NCBI GenBank assembly: GCA_958496175.1
Contig: OY292277.1
Location: 54,447,050 to 54,511,049, forward strand
Length of the DNA stretch: 64,000 nucleotides
Source of the DNA: Sisyra terminalis
Lineage: Eukaryota; Arthropoda; Insecta; Neuroptera; Sisyridae
Direction: 5' to 3'
The notes under the pieces are model-generated. The model was not told where the DNA came from, made no database searches, and worked only from the letters and a program-made list of their open reading frames with translations. This document shows positions 1 to 10,534 of this stretch, in pieces. Every line of letters begins with the position of its first letter. Position 1 is the first letter of the stretch. The position numbers and the translations under genes are program-made.

Positions 1-81
1 AATGAATTCCACATATGTCATATTACATCAATAATTTTTCTTTGTTATATTACTAAACCGATTACACCCTCGCACCCTTGA

Positions 82-89
82 TGACGTCA
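82..89. promoter_or_regulatory. CRE-type palindromic octamer
   Basis: Perfect TGACGTCA, the full cAMP-response element bound by CREB/ATF bZIP dimers. A second copy lies at 287-294, about 200 bp away. The clustering is seen directly; use as an enhancer is inference, and the target gene is not visible in the window. Confidence 0.4.
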
Positions 90-286
90 TTTCGAATAAC
101 AATCAGGAAAAGACGGCCGCCATGCGACAAAGAATAAGGGAACAAAGGATCAAAATATTGAAAAAAGATCAAAAAATTATTGAAAGTGGGTTCAAGTCTT
201 TTACAAATGATTCTTCACTTCATTTTTTTAATATTTTACATCCATCATTGATACACACGTAATATAAATTTACCCTACACAAACGC

Positions 287-294
287 TGACGTCA
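287..294. promoter_or_regulatory. CRE-type palindromic octamer
   Basis: Second perfect TGACGTCA, 198 bp after the first. Further perfect copies occur at 18053-18060, 18522-18529, 42820-42827 and 42888-42895; the last lies inside a MITE. Confidence 0.4.
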
Positions 295-570
295 TCATCC
301 TACAGGATTTTTCAATGAAAAACAAAACTATATTTTATATCATTTTCTATAAAACTAGATTGTGATAAACGTAACAAAGATTTTGATCAAAGAGAAGAAA
401 GCAAGTGTCTTAAAAAAAATTCTAAATATTTTTTTAACCAACAATACTCCCCCCCCATTTTTCATGTTACAACTATGTCAATAAAACTAAACACATTATT
501 TCCTTAAACATTATTCAATCATAAACAAAAGTAATAATGGTAACAATGGATCAACTAGGTTTTATCTGTC

Positions 571-584
571 GTTACCATGGTTAC
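571..584. promoter_or_regulatory. X-box-like (RFX) site
   Basis: GTTACCATGGTTAC differs from the RFX consensus GTTRCCATRGYAAC at one position. In insects X-boxes usually lie close upstream of ciliary genes. No such gene is visible nearby, so the site is only a candidate. Confidence 0.25.
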
Positions 585-1580
585 ACACAAAAAGTGACCA
601 TTGGTCTCTCGTAAGATAAAGATAAAAAACAGAAATTCCCACTGTCACAAGTAGGATGGAAAAATGATTTTTCAATAAAATAAATGCAAAAATAAACAAT
701 CATTGTTTTTTTTTTTTTGGTTGTCAAGCATTACATTTAAAAAAAATTAAGGGAATTTAATATAATTTAAATTTTGAGATTTTATAATTAACGAAACCAG
801 TACCAACCAATACATACCTGACATGGTTTGATTAACGGCAAAAATTGACACTTTTTTTTTTTATTGTTCAAATCAGATCACACAATTTGGAATGAACCAC
901 GTGCGTAAGGAAATAGATATAACCTTTTTAAATTTTCAACAAACAAATTACTGTTATTATTTATTTATTTTTTTTTTCAGTTCAATCAAAGCGCGTCTGC
1001 ACGAATCAACTCTTCGGGACCAACAACTAAATCACACGTCAACCAACCAACATCAGTTGCCGCGCATATATATATGAACATCACTCGTGGAAATAGCACT
1101 AGGTAGATCTCTCTGTTAATGTCCCGGACAGTTATCAATTTTCCTGATTTCCCTTCACCTACATGTTGTTATTATGTTAAAAGAAAATCAATTTCGAACC
1201 AAACAATCGATCTAACCAACCGCCACTGGAGCCTGGCTCTAATTAGGGGAGGAGCGATTGCTGGTTAAGATCCGGCGAATCCCGGAGGATGTTACGATTG
1301 AAATTCCAAGAATCTAAATCCTAGAAAAATCAATAAGTGCAGAACATAAAATTTTCCATATACGCAATGCCCTGGGCTCCGGTTGCACACAAACGACCAC
1401 GTCAGCTTCATCTCGTCAAGGATCTAATTAACGTGGATACATGGGTTTCTTAACATTCAACTTTAAATATTTATATTGAAACAAATTTATTATTTCAATT
1501 TATTTTTTAGATTTCCAATAAAAAGGACACATTGAAATTAAGCAGTACCCAAATGGAAGACAAGAACTTATATATCCCTC

Positions 1581-2961
1581 TAGTGTGGGTCAAAAAAATC
1601 GATTTTTTTTTTTACAAGTGACGCGGAAAAATGGGTTTCTAGCCACCATAAAAAAATTCTCACCAAGTATGAGCTCTTAATTTTAATAGGAAGATCCTCC
1701 GCATCGCAGTTTTGAATTTTTTTCTCAGTCCAATAGAAAAAAATGCATACCTCATCATTTATCGATTGTACAGAAAAATGTTCTTAAAGAATTTCTTAGG
1801 AAATTTAATGCTCTACAAAAAAGGTATTCTATATTTTGTCCGTAAGCCTCACCATTTGAAAGATATTAAGGTTTTAATTTTGATTATTTTAAGACAAATT
1901 TCATTTTTGTTTATGAATTTTATAACTCGACAATAAATGACTCTTATACAATGCGCAATACAAATTTTTGTTGGAAATTAATTGCTCTATAAAAATGGTT
2001 TCTTATGTTTTGGCGATTAAATTAACCGTTCAAAAGATATTCATTATCAAACTTTCATGTGTACGGGTTTTAAAAGTTTTTGATGAGATATTCGAAAAAT
2101 TTCAATTTAATTTATAATTTTTGAGAAAATTTACAAGAATTTTTGTTTTTATCAACTGAGAAACTTCAAAATATTTTTCAAGTTTTTTTTTTATGTTTAA
2201 ATATATTTCTCTCCATTTAAAAAAAGTAAATTGTAGATTATTTATCGCTTTGTTAAGTATTTATTAATAAAAAATTAAAGTTTTAAAATATAAAGTTTAA
2301 AACATATATTATGATATATTTCAGTAGTAGAGAAAAACAATGTCCAATTAGTTATAAAAAAGTTTTTTATTTCAATTTTCAAACAAGTTTTTGTTGCAAG
2401 TTGGGTAATTTTTTTGATGCTCTTTGAAAATTATAAATTAAATTGAAATTATTGGAATATCTCATCAAAAACTTTTAAAATCCGTACACATGCAAGTTTG
2501 ATGATGAATATCTTTTGAAGGGTTAATTTAATCGCCAAAACATAAGAAACCATTTTATAAAGCAGTTAATTTCCCACAAAAATTTGTATTGCGCATTGTA
2601 TAAGAGTCATTTATTTTCGAGTTATAAAATTCATAAACAAAAATGAAATTTGTCTTAAAATAATCAAAATTAAATCCTTAATATCTTTCAAATGGTGAGG
2701 CTTACGGAAAAAATATCAGATACCTTTTTTGTAGAGCATTAAATTTCCTAAAAAATTCTTTCAAAACATTTTTCTGTACAATCGATAAATGATGAGGTAT
2801 GAATTTTTTTCTATTGAACTGAGAAAAAAATTCAAAACTGCGATGCGGAGGATCTTCCTATTAAAATTAAGAGCTCATACTTGGTGAGATTTTTTTAAGG
2901 TGTCTAGCAACCCATTTTTCCGCGTCACCTGTAAAAAAAATCGATTTTTTGACCCACACTA
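1581..2961. mobile_element. Long-TIR foldback DNA transposon (non-autonomous), 9-bp target duplication
   Basis: The two halves are inverted copies of each other for roughly 650 bp, separated by only a short centre around 2230-2270. The ends read TAGTGTGGGTCAAAAA on the left, with the matching complement on the right. The element is flanked by an exact 9-bp direct repeat, ATATCCCTC, at 1572-1580 and 2962-2970. No transposase frame is present; small frames inside are by-products. A 9-bp duplication is typical of Mutator-like elements and of Foldback elements, so the superfamily stays open. Confidence 0.9.
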
Positions 2962-2970
2962 ATATCCCTC

Positions 2971-4261
2971 AGGAGAGTCAATTTTTTTTTGCTAGCGTAT
3001 TACATACCACCAGCGCTTTTGTTGGAAAATAATAAATTTTCTATAAGTTTTCGAGGATCTTAAACAAAACTAATTTATTATTCGATTATCACTATTAACT
3101 TATACAAATTTCAAATAACTATTACTCGCATACTATACTTTGATAGCCGGTGACGTATTCACCAGATATTATCTGAAACTCCGGCCTCGTGGATTACCTT
3201 TTTATATATATTTCATAGTAAATTTGATAAAAGCTACAACTAAGGTGCACAAATAACGCAAAATTCATAAATAAAAAAAATACTCTCTATCTATTTGGTG
3301 AAAAGAATTATTTTTATTTACAAAATTTTACAAGAGAAAAACTTCTAATTATCATCTCATCTCATTAATCTTTACACCTTAGAATTCAAAGGTACCAATA
3401 TAAATCTCTTAGTCAAATTTTTGCTGCCATCCAGAACCGGATTTTCCTACCACCTTAAAATCCACAAAAGCCTATATTTGAACTGTATGAAGCCTCTAAT
3501 TAAATTCAATACTACGTGCTTTTACAATTTGATAATTGCATTCCTAAATATCAGTATCAATAAAGGATCATTCATTAATTACGTAGAAATATTACCATTT
3601 TTGACTGCCCTAACAACAGCATCTCTTTCGTAAAGAGAAATCAAAAATGTATAATCTTCCATTCCTCCCGAAATGTCTTCCATAATTTATAAGTGGTCCC
3701 TAAAATGATGCTAGAAATTGAAACAGCAGGAAAAAACCGATCCATGTTCAATATTTAAAATCACAAAATCACTAATTTTAGCAAAAAATATTGATTTTAA
3801 ATTAATCATTGTCCGTGTAGAATAATATTGATTTCGGACAACAAAACAGGAAAAGAATGATGAAAAACCCTTATCAATAATTTAAAAAAGTTAAGATCAG
3901 ATTTGGTGCATGCCTAATAAACAGTCATTACGTCACTGATTTGAGAAACCACCTGGTGTAAAAGATTAAATTAATTTTCACATTTTATTAAATTAGTTAC
4001 TCTGGATGGCTCAAAGATTTGAGATTTCGATCCCAACACTGAAGTTTTAAGTGATCATTGATAAAATACGTAGGATAAATTTAGTAATTTTAATTTCCGT
4101 CTCTAGGGGTCCTCTTTTCTTTTAACAACAATTCCCTGACTTTCTAGACCAAAAGTAGTACCCATTTTTCCATATTATTTACAGAAAAAAAATCGTTACA
4201 TAATACATTTATTTACGATAGTGTCTACGTTTTTCCCAATTTAAATACTAATTAAATTGAT
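2971..4261. other. AT-rich intergenic stretch, nothing recognised
   Basis: Short AT-rich frames only. The 70-codon frame near 3421-3633 has no splice context or recognisable domain. No RNA gene or clear repeat was seen. Confidence 0.5.
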
Positions 4262-4490
4262 GATAAAATTCAGATCTCAGCTTTTATTTTTTTAAATAAG
4301 AGAATTCAGACAAATTTTTATTTATTTATTGAATTTAAATTGAAAATATTTTATTTTTGTGAATCAAGAAGCCTGATGAAGTTACGATACGTAACGAAAC
4401 GTAGCTAATTGAATAGTAAAAATATGAATAAAAAAAAAACGATCTTAAACAACCTGAATTGTTTTCTTATTTATAAAAAAAAAAAAAACT
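4262..4490 (+). repeat. Dispersed repeat with hammerhead-like core, copy 1
   Basis: This block shares long stretches with 48013-48330: a left arm around the words CTCAGCTTTTATTTTTTTAA, the ribozyme-like core, and a right arm ending in CAACCTGAATTG. Here only the right-hand core is intact, whereas the copy near 48 kb has a core in both arms facing each other. No coding capacity. It is probably a non-autonomous retroelement end. Confidence 0.7.
4373..4400 (+). ncRNA. Hammerhead-ribozyme-like core
   Basis: Reads CTGATGA (4373-4379), then a perfect 6-bp stem II, GTTACG/CGTAAC, closed by ATA, then GAAAC (4396-4400). This matches the hammerhead catalytic core CUGANGA-stem II-GAAA. A convincing stem III with a UH cleavage site and a stem I were not found, so it may be a degenerate or very small type I motif such as those in Penelope-like elements. 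Confidence 0.5.
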
Positions 4491-5329
4491 AATTAACAAT
4501 TAATTTTTTGTTTAGTTCCCTAGTTATCCTGAATTTTTTCGTGACCCAAAAAAATTAAACACTTTGATAATCAATGAGTTTTTGTAAGTAAAGAAATAAT
4601 CAGTCCTCTCCCCCAAAGTACCATACGTAATTAATGAATGACCCTTTACGGTGTTTATGAGAACTACAACCAAAAATTGGCTCAATACTATCATTTGATG
4701 CAATACAATCCCTACAAGAAATAAATCACTCTCTTCCACCAATCTTTTTAATGTTAAAAACGATTATATTAAGCTCCAGTTACGTTATATTATTATGTTT
4801 CGCTAATATAAACAAATCTGTACAATTGGCTTGTATTTTTTAGGATGGAAATGTTTATAAACCAAACTGGCATTTGGAAAGAATATTACACCACCTCGAG
4901 GAAGCATTTCGAACAAACTTCTTCAGAGTTTTTCTCACCGAATCTCTTCACCAGGTCACATACTACGACCACGTCTAGCTAATACGTCTACCTCCATGAT
5001 ATTACCCAGTTAAATCAACCAAAAACCGAGACTTTTTTTTCATTCACCTATTTTACATATGGCTGCAGTCATAAAGCAATGACCTACTAAAATGTGTATA
5101 GACTTTCCAATAATTTTACAGTGCAACGTGATACGAAGATTTGCAAATGCTGACGAAGCAATTGGCTATCAAAACTGGGTAGTTTGACCAAGCAAAGCTT
5201 GGATCATAAATGCGGATAGAGAGATAAATAAAAATAAAAAATATGTAAACACATCAACGACGACATGTTATCGTTTTGATAAGCAATGCCAGATATTAAT
5301 CGGTAAAACATTGATAATAGGAATATTAC

Positions 5330-5390
5330 CTTCTGATTTCTTGGTTGGACTCGGCTCGGTCGAAGCTTCTTCAGCAGCTGTTGTTGACAT
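5330..5390 (-). CDS. First coding exon of an unidentified minus-strand gene
   Basis: The ATG at 5390 opens a frame of 20 codons plus one base, starting MSTTAAEEASTEPSPTKKSE, and runs into a good donor (AAG|GTAATA) at 5329. The N-terminus is Ala/Glu/Ser/Thr-rich, then basic. The sequence upstream (5391-5550) looks like a 5' UTR. The next exon must lie to the left, but no matching acceptor plus frame was identified down to position 1, so the product is unknown. An isolated spurious exon cannot be excluded. Confidence 0.45.
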
Positions 5391-6419
5391 TATGTGTTGG
5401 CTTGATCGCTTAATGCAGCTAGTTGGGTGGTGTGGTGGTTTTGGCGTCGTTAGTGCGATTTATTAGTTTTTTTTTCTCCAGCGAATTTGAGCACAGAGAA
5501 TCCCTCAATCGAACACCACTGATTTATCACTCGCACTATTTATGTTTTACTAGCAAATAAGTTGCAATGTCTCAATTACATAAACTTGTCCATTGAACAA
5601 ATCAATTACATTTACTTGTAATAGTATATCTCTAACGTAATACGTAAAATATAGTTTATAGTTAACTAATTAATTATTATGTTTAATATCACAGACAATT
5701 CGTTTTGTTAAATCACTACGAGAAATCAACATACGTACACAGAATATTATAAATGCCCAAGAACAAAGCATTCAAACTATATCTGTACTTGTCAACTTGT
5801 GTTATTATTTTTTTCTCAATGTTATTTACAATTTGTACAGCGTTAATATTAAAATCTATTTAATTTATTTGGATAGTATTAACCTAGAATTTGTTACGTT
5901 CCTAATGTTGAAATGTATTTTAACACACGAAATACTATAAATGGGTTAATCCCAGTTAAACTGATGTAAAAATAGAAATGTCAGCCATATGCTTTTTTTT
6001 CTTCCCCAACATGGCTCATTGTACGGCGCTCGTGATTGGTCGCATAAATGCGACAAGCATCCGTCGTGCGCATATGTCCAGAAGTCCGGGAATTTTTGAA
6101 AATTGAAAAGCTTACCAATTTGGTGTAGGTGATTCATCAATAAAATTATTTGGAATTTCAATACACATTTACTAGCATCAACCAATTTGTATCAATTTGT
6201 AATCAATTACTATTAGAATTCATTTAACAATTGCAATTGCTAACTTTTATTTCCTTCGTAAATTTTTACAGCAGAATATTAAGCACATATTAGGATAATA
6301 CATTTCACTTTTATTCTACCTTAAAAATGCATAGAAAAGCATCCTTAAAAAACAAGTCAACACTTTCTTTGATCTAAATTGTATATTTTCTTCAATATAT
6401 TGTAAATTAAAATTTTTAA
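5391..6419. other. Probable promoter side of the 5390 exon, otherwise featureless
   Basis: Around 5400-5550 the composition is less AT-rich and could be the 5' UTR or promoter of the minus-strand exon ending at 5390. The rest is AT-rich with no gene. Around 6000-6090 a short GC-richer patch has a few open frames and no recognisable product. Confidence 0.4.
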
Positions 6420-7440
6420 CAATGAAGAGTGTATTCCACATTGCCCGGAATGAGCTTAATCCTGTGAAATCTGAAACATTCTGGAAGATGAAAGGTTGTA
6501 GAACAGAATAACAAAAATGTATCCCAAAATAGAAATATGTTGGGTGTCTTCGTGAAGGAAAGTTCTTCGGTACCCCACCCAATTAGAGCAGGAGTCCCAC
6601 AGGGTAACATCTTAAAGCCGATTCTATACTTGATTTTAAATCCGACATCGGTTGAGGAAGATGTTGCAACAACGACTCTGCTAAACAAATTCTGCGTCTG
6701 ATAAACTACAAGGGGCACTAATTAGCTTGCAGGAATGGTTCCATAAATGGAGGATCACAATAAATTTAGCTAAATCCATCCACGTCATCTTCACTACTAG
6801 GAGAGGGCTATGTCTTCCAATTTCTATAAATTACCAACAAGTTATCCAGAAAGATAAGGTCAGATACCTAGAAGTTTACATAAGTAGACGCCTCCCTTGG
6901 CACAGGAATGTAGTCAAAAAACGGCAACAACTGAGGCTATAAAACCGGTTTGAACGTATGGAATACAACTACGGAGAACTGCTAGCAGTTCCAACATCAA
7001 CATCCCACAATATTTCCCCATGGTATGTCAAAAATTTTGACATACACCTGGATTTACAAATAGCCCCGGTCAGGGAGGACATTGTCAAAGTCAGCGCAAA
7101 CTATAAATGGTCATCCCAATCATCTGGCCATTGGACTTTTAGACCGAAAATTAGTATAAAGGGTACCCTATGAAGGTGTACCTCACCCATCCATATGTTC
7201 ATCATATTCGCTTATTATCCTAAAACATATTGCGAATTGTGGAAAATTGCAAGAGTGTAGGGACCACTATCGGTTCCAACCGAGAAATTCCAGAGGTTTT
7301 AGTGAAAAACATGAAACCAACCTTGAAATCAAAAGCCAGATTCAGACTCAAATATCTGAATATATCAGCTGGGTTCCTATCGAAATTACTTGGTTGCCTA
7401 CTTTTAGAGTTCTCGGACATTTAAATGAGCATAGATGATT
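6420..7440 (+). pseudogene. Jockey-like non-LTR retrotransposon reverse-transcriptase relic
   Basis: Plus-strand pieces in shifting frames match the C-terminal half of Jockey-type reverse transcriptases. One, at about 6580-6660, holds the palm-region motif RAGVPQGN followed by a damaged ILYLI. The next, 6727-6942, has the thumb-region pattern LQEWFHKWRI, INLAKS and TRRG, and a ...VRYLEVYISRRLPWHRNV segment. A third, from 6958, has the downstream SPWYVKN-DIHLDL segment. Stops and frameshifts separate them, the catalytic YxDD is not intact, and no 5' ORF1 is recognised. It is a dead copy. Confidence 0.85.
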
Positions 7441-8100
7441 GAACCACGTCTCATTCTTGAAGCTATCATACAAGAACTATGGATTATATAAAATAACTCT
7501 TTTAGGTAAGGAGAAGCGATTCTCGGCACTGCCTATTCACCTAGACCTGGTGAAAATAAGACTTGGAATCTTTAATGAAATATTTCATCAAGAATCAAAT
7601 TGTGTAAAAAAAGTTTAACCAGTTAATTTTGATATTTGTTATGTTTATTCGATAGTTGTTATTGCCACCTCTCGTGCCAAGGGAAATTTGTGTTAAAACT
7701 TGGTTATTAGCTCTTCATTTTACGGTATTTATAGTAGTAGAATTGTTACTATATGCACCTTTATACTTGGCGTTTTGAAATCTTCTCAATTAGATTTTGG
7801 AGAATGAAAAACAAGTTCTTCACATAATAAACTTCTTTGCGATCACGTTAACATTCAAGCAAATGATTAAGGAAATTAAAAAATTCCATAATTTTTTGGT
7901 AAGTTTCTTGACTTTCTAGATTGCTCTAATCGTTGGAAATTCAGCCAATTAACGTTGAGAGGGTGGCAAGTCATTGGTTGGTGGATCTGTTTTTCTTGTG
8001 ACGTATCTGATATATCTGCCTTTGTCCTCTGTACGTTTATGTATCCGCTTTTAATAAATTAATCTTCTACAGCATGGGACACATAACGTTTTATTTTTAA
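7441..8100. other. Intergenic stretch, nothing recognised
   Basis: AT-rich with no supported gene. A reverse-strand AATAAA at about 8090 could be a distal polyadenylation signal for the selenoprotein H transcript. Confidence 0.4.
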
Positions 8101-8119
8101 AACTAAAATATTTGTACAT

Positions 8120-8215
8120 AAATATTGTAGGTATACCTAGTGCAAGTGCGGCCCGCACTGATCCCCATGAAAAATATTTGGCCCTTTTACAACAAAAGGT
8201 TGCCGACTCATGTTC
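8120..8215. mobile_element. hAT-type MITE fragment
   Basis: On the minus strand the segment starts GTCGGCAACCTTTTG, followed shortly by AAAAGGGCCAAATATTT and, further on, GCGGGCCGC. This TCGGCAACCTTT...AAGGGCCAAAT pattern is characteristic of one end of hAT MITEs in many animals. CCTTTT and AAAAGG form a hairpin with a GTTGT loop. The other end and a target duplication were not found. It may lie inside the distal 3' UTR of SELENOH. Confidence 0.5.
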
Positions 8216-8518
8216 TACAGTATATCAAAGAAATATTGTTATCCGATTAAAAATTTAGATATTATTTCTAGTGTCTTCCTTATAGTATCTAGTATCAGGT
8301 TAAAATAAAAAACTAGGTAGTGTACTTAAATTTTCTTATTATTAATGAAAAAAAAGTATATAAAACAGTTAAATGGTATTAAGGCACTTTTACTGAAAAA
8401 GGGAACCAACTATAAAAAGATTAAAGATACTACAAACGAATACTTATACTATTTGTTATTTTAAAAAAAAAAGAAAAAGACACGAGAACTCTTCACACCA
8501 AAGGTCAAATTCATTCCG

Positions 8519-8552
8519 TCATTTTTCAATGCTTTTGGGAAAGAATCGTCAT
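8519..8552 (-). promoter_or_regulatory. Candidate SECIS region in the SELENOH 3' UTR (weak)
   Basis: About 30 nt after the stop the transcript reads ATGA (8552-8549), 12 nt, AA (8536-8535), 13 nt, TGA (8521-8519). That spacing resembles the SECIS quartet and apical AA. The 9 nt after ATGA can pair in 8 of 9 positions with AAAGCATTG, leaving a CCCA loop. In that fold, however, the 3' GA partner does not sit directly opposite ATGA. A SECIS must exist if the TGA is recoded; this is the nearest candidate, not a demonstrated one. Confidence 0.25.
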
Positions 8553-8580
8553 ACTAGTGCGTCGAGACAATGTCGAGGTT

Positions 8581-9511
8581 TCAATCAGAAATGTGTTTCT
8601 TAAGTTCTGATAGTAAAACATCAAATTCCGGGAATTTGTCTTTGCGTGGCGGACCTTTATTGAGTCCACTCCACAGAGTGACATCTGAAAATGGGAAAAT
8701 TATTGTCGTTTTTGTGGAAGAAGGAATAATGATTTTTGAAGACTAGAGACAAGGAGTTTTAGACTAGCAGGGATTTCTACACTCCGTGTTTCTATTCTTC
8801 GATTCCGATTGAAACACTCACCGGAATTTGGTGTACGTAAAATGATTTCGAATGATCCACGTGTTGGTTTTCCCTGCTGGTTGAGCGAGAAGCTGAACTG
8901 AGTATTGGGATAGTGGGATTTGATTTGGTCGCAATACTCGATAGCTTTTCGTTTGAAAACGGATCAGGATGTACAGTGTTCGAATTTGACGTGCACGTTT
9001 TTGGTGCCCTTCTTCTTCTCGCCATTACTGTTTTCGGTCTCTTTGGCGGCTTCTTTGTCACCGCCCTTTTTGGCTATATGAAAACAAAAAAAAAATGGGC
9101 GTCAGATATGTGGTATGTCGTGAACTTGATGGTATGTTTATACCTTTGGGTGATGGCTTCGATTTGGCCTTTTTAGCGTCGCCGTCCGGCTTCTTTTTCT
9201 CAGCTTTGGCTGGTGGTGCGGGCGGTGCGTCGATTCGCGGACGTAATCTTTTCGCAATGGGTGAAAAGTTTGCGTCCTTTTCGGTGGCGAGCTTCTCCGT
9301 TGGCGTTTTACGCTTAACAATCTTGGATTTTTTCTATTGAATGTGTTGAGAGAAGAACAAAAAAAAAAAAAAAGGGCAATGTTTAAAAGATTTGAATTTG
9401 GTGTGTGTGTGTGAGATATATGATTTTGTTTACCGGATCTTTGGCGGGTGCTGGGTTTTCGGTGTCTGATTTAGATTTGGCTACGTCTTTGGTTGCTTTT
9501 TTGGGCGTCAT
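8581..9511 (-). CDS. SELENOH: Selenoprotein H (BthD/SELENOH), in-frame TGA as selenocysteine
   Basis: Four coding exons: 9434-9511, 9144-9333, 8822-9073 and 8581-8684, all with GT-AG introns and continuous phase, giving 207 residues if TGA is read as Sec. Exons 1-2 encode a Lys/Ala/Pro-rich basic tail, likely nucleolar. Exon 3 begins the thioredoxin-like domain: a strand NVHVKFEH, then CTSU (Cys123, Sec126), then SVFKRKAIEYCDQI and the RGSFEI strand. Exon 4 ends LWSGLNKGPPRKDKFPEF, a close match to the LW.G..KGPPRK.KFPE ending of vertebrate SELENOH. The family is a nucleolar redox-active, DNA-binding selenoprotein. The domain continues intact after the TGA and the motif is CxxU, so recoding fits far better than a nonsense mutation. 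The start at 9511 was chosen because no conserved sequence lies upstream; an in-frame ATG at 9679 also exists. It is head-to-head with su(w[a]) about 1 kb away. Confidence 0.93.
8964..8966 (-). other. SELENOH: Selenocysteine TGA codon
   Basis: Codon 126 of the spliced reading frame is TGA, preceded by TGT ACA TCC (C-T-S) and followed by TCC GTT TTC AAA (S-V-F-K). This gives the CxxU redox motif of the SelH family at its conserved place after the first strand. The open frame continues for 81 further codons across one more splice junction to a proper stop. Confidence 0.92.
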
Positions 9512-10534
9512 TTTTATGGATTTCTTTGCTGAAACGTCGCTTGATCGATAGAGATTTTGGCGCTCACGAGAAAAGACCTGCAAGTTCTGACGAAAACTGA
9601 TTGCAAGTAGTTGTGTATCGCTGGTTGGTAAATAAACGCACAGTAACACGTGAAAAATTACGATGCCATTTCTTTTCAATTAATTTGATTTGCATCACTC
9701 TATTCCTGTCTCGCCCTCAAACTTAGGTCTTGTATGAATCGTAAAAAATGATACGCATGCGTTTTGGCCTAAGCTTTGGCGCCTTTCTATTTTCATATTC
9801 ATTTTTAAATTTTAGATTTAAGCGATTTAAGCCAATATTTCAAAAGTTTAAATTAGCCAAAAATTTCATAAAAAATTAGGCACTTTTCTTCATTTATAAA
9901 ATTAAGTCCTAATAGTGTAAAATTCTTAATCGTTTCAATTATGAGAATTGAAAATTTGGTGCTTTAGAAAATTTCATTTCATCAACTTAAAAAAAGGCTA
10001 TTTCAAGGCCTAAAATAGGCAAAATTGTATGAATTTTTAGTGATACGAAATGCTTAAAAAAGGATAAGAATATAATATCAGCCCATACTGGCCCATACTA
10101 AAGAAGATTTCTGTTTAATTTGCATACGAATAAAACAGGTAGCTTATTTCGTCATGAACAATACTAACTAATACAGTGACGAGAAATAAAAATTTATTTG
10201 TTTAATCGGCAAAAATAGAAATAACTAAGATATTTTCATAAGTTTGATGTAGACAATAAATTAATTTGGCACAATAATTTGAAGTTATTACACTTCTATA
10301 TTATTAAATTTTATTTTACTCTAATTGAACACTGATTAATTGCATATATTGGTACATTGTATTCAATGGTACAACGCATGCGCTGTGATTGTCGACCAAA
10401 AAAAAAAAAAAGTGAACAAATGAATGCATAATTGACATTTTTATTTTGAAGAAAGAATATTATTTTTAAAGTTGAGTTTTTCTGCAATTATATTTATAAA
10501 TATATATATATTTATTTTGGATAACACAAGGAAG
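9512..10534. promoter_or_regulatory. Shared upstream region of SELENOH (-) and su(w[a]) (+)
   Basis: About 1.0 kb separates the two divergent start codons. It is AT-rich, with no gene and no clear TATA box in a decisive place. A bidirectional promoter is inferred from arrangement only. A possible N-terminal extension of SELENOH is open to 9679. Confidence 0.35.

Larger units (their letters stand above)
1..1571. other. AT-rich 5' stretch with candidate regulatory sites; no gene resolved
   Basis: No convincing coding exon is seen. The stretch holds two perfect TGACGTCA octamers and one near-match to an RFX X-box (separate entries). A good splice acceptor (long T tract then CAG) ends at 980 and is followed by an open frame of about 32 codons ending near 1077. 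That could be a short exon or UTR of an unknown plus-strand gene, but nothing identifies it. Homopolymer tracts are frequent. Confidence 0.5.

Noticed and set aside
4845..4982. 45-codon frame after an acceptor-like TTTTTTAG
   Set aside because: Two frames are open over the same bases and no product is recognisable. A donor-like CAG|GTCACA exists but is weak. Left as unexplained sequence.
7220..7438. Three short frames just downstream of the LINE relic
   Set aside because: They overlap in different frames and on both strands and match nothing recognisable. They are probably decayed LINE or flanking sequence.
8964..8966. Reading the TGA as a nonsense mutation (SELENOH pseudogene)
   Set aside because: The codon lies exactly at the U of the family's CxxU, all four exons keep intact splice sites and phase, and the frame stays open to a family-like C-terminus.
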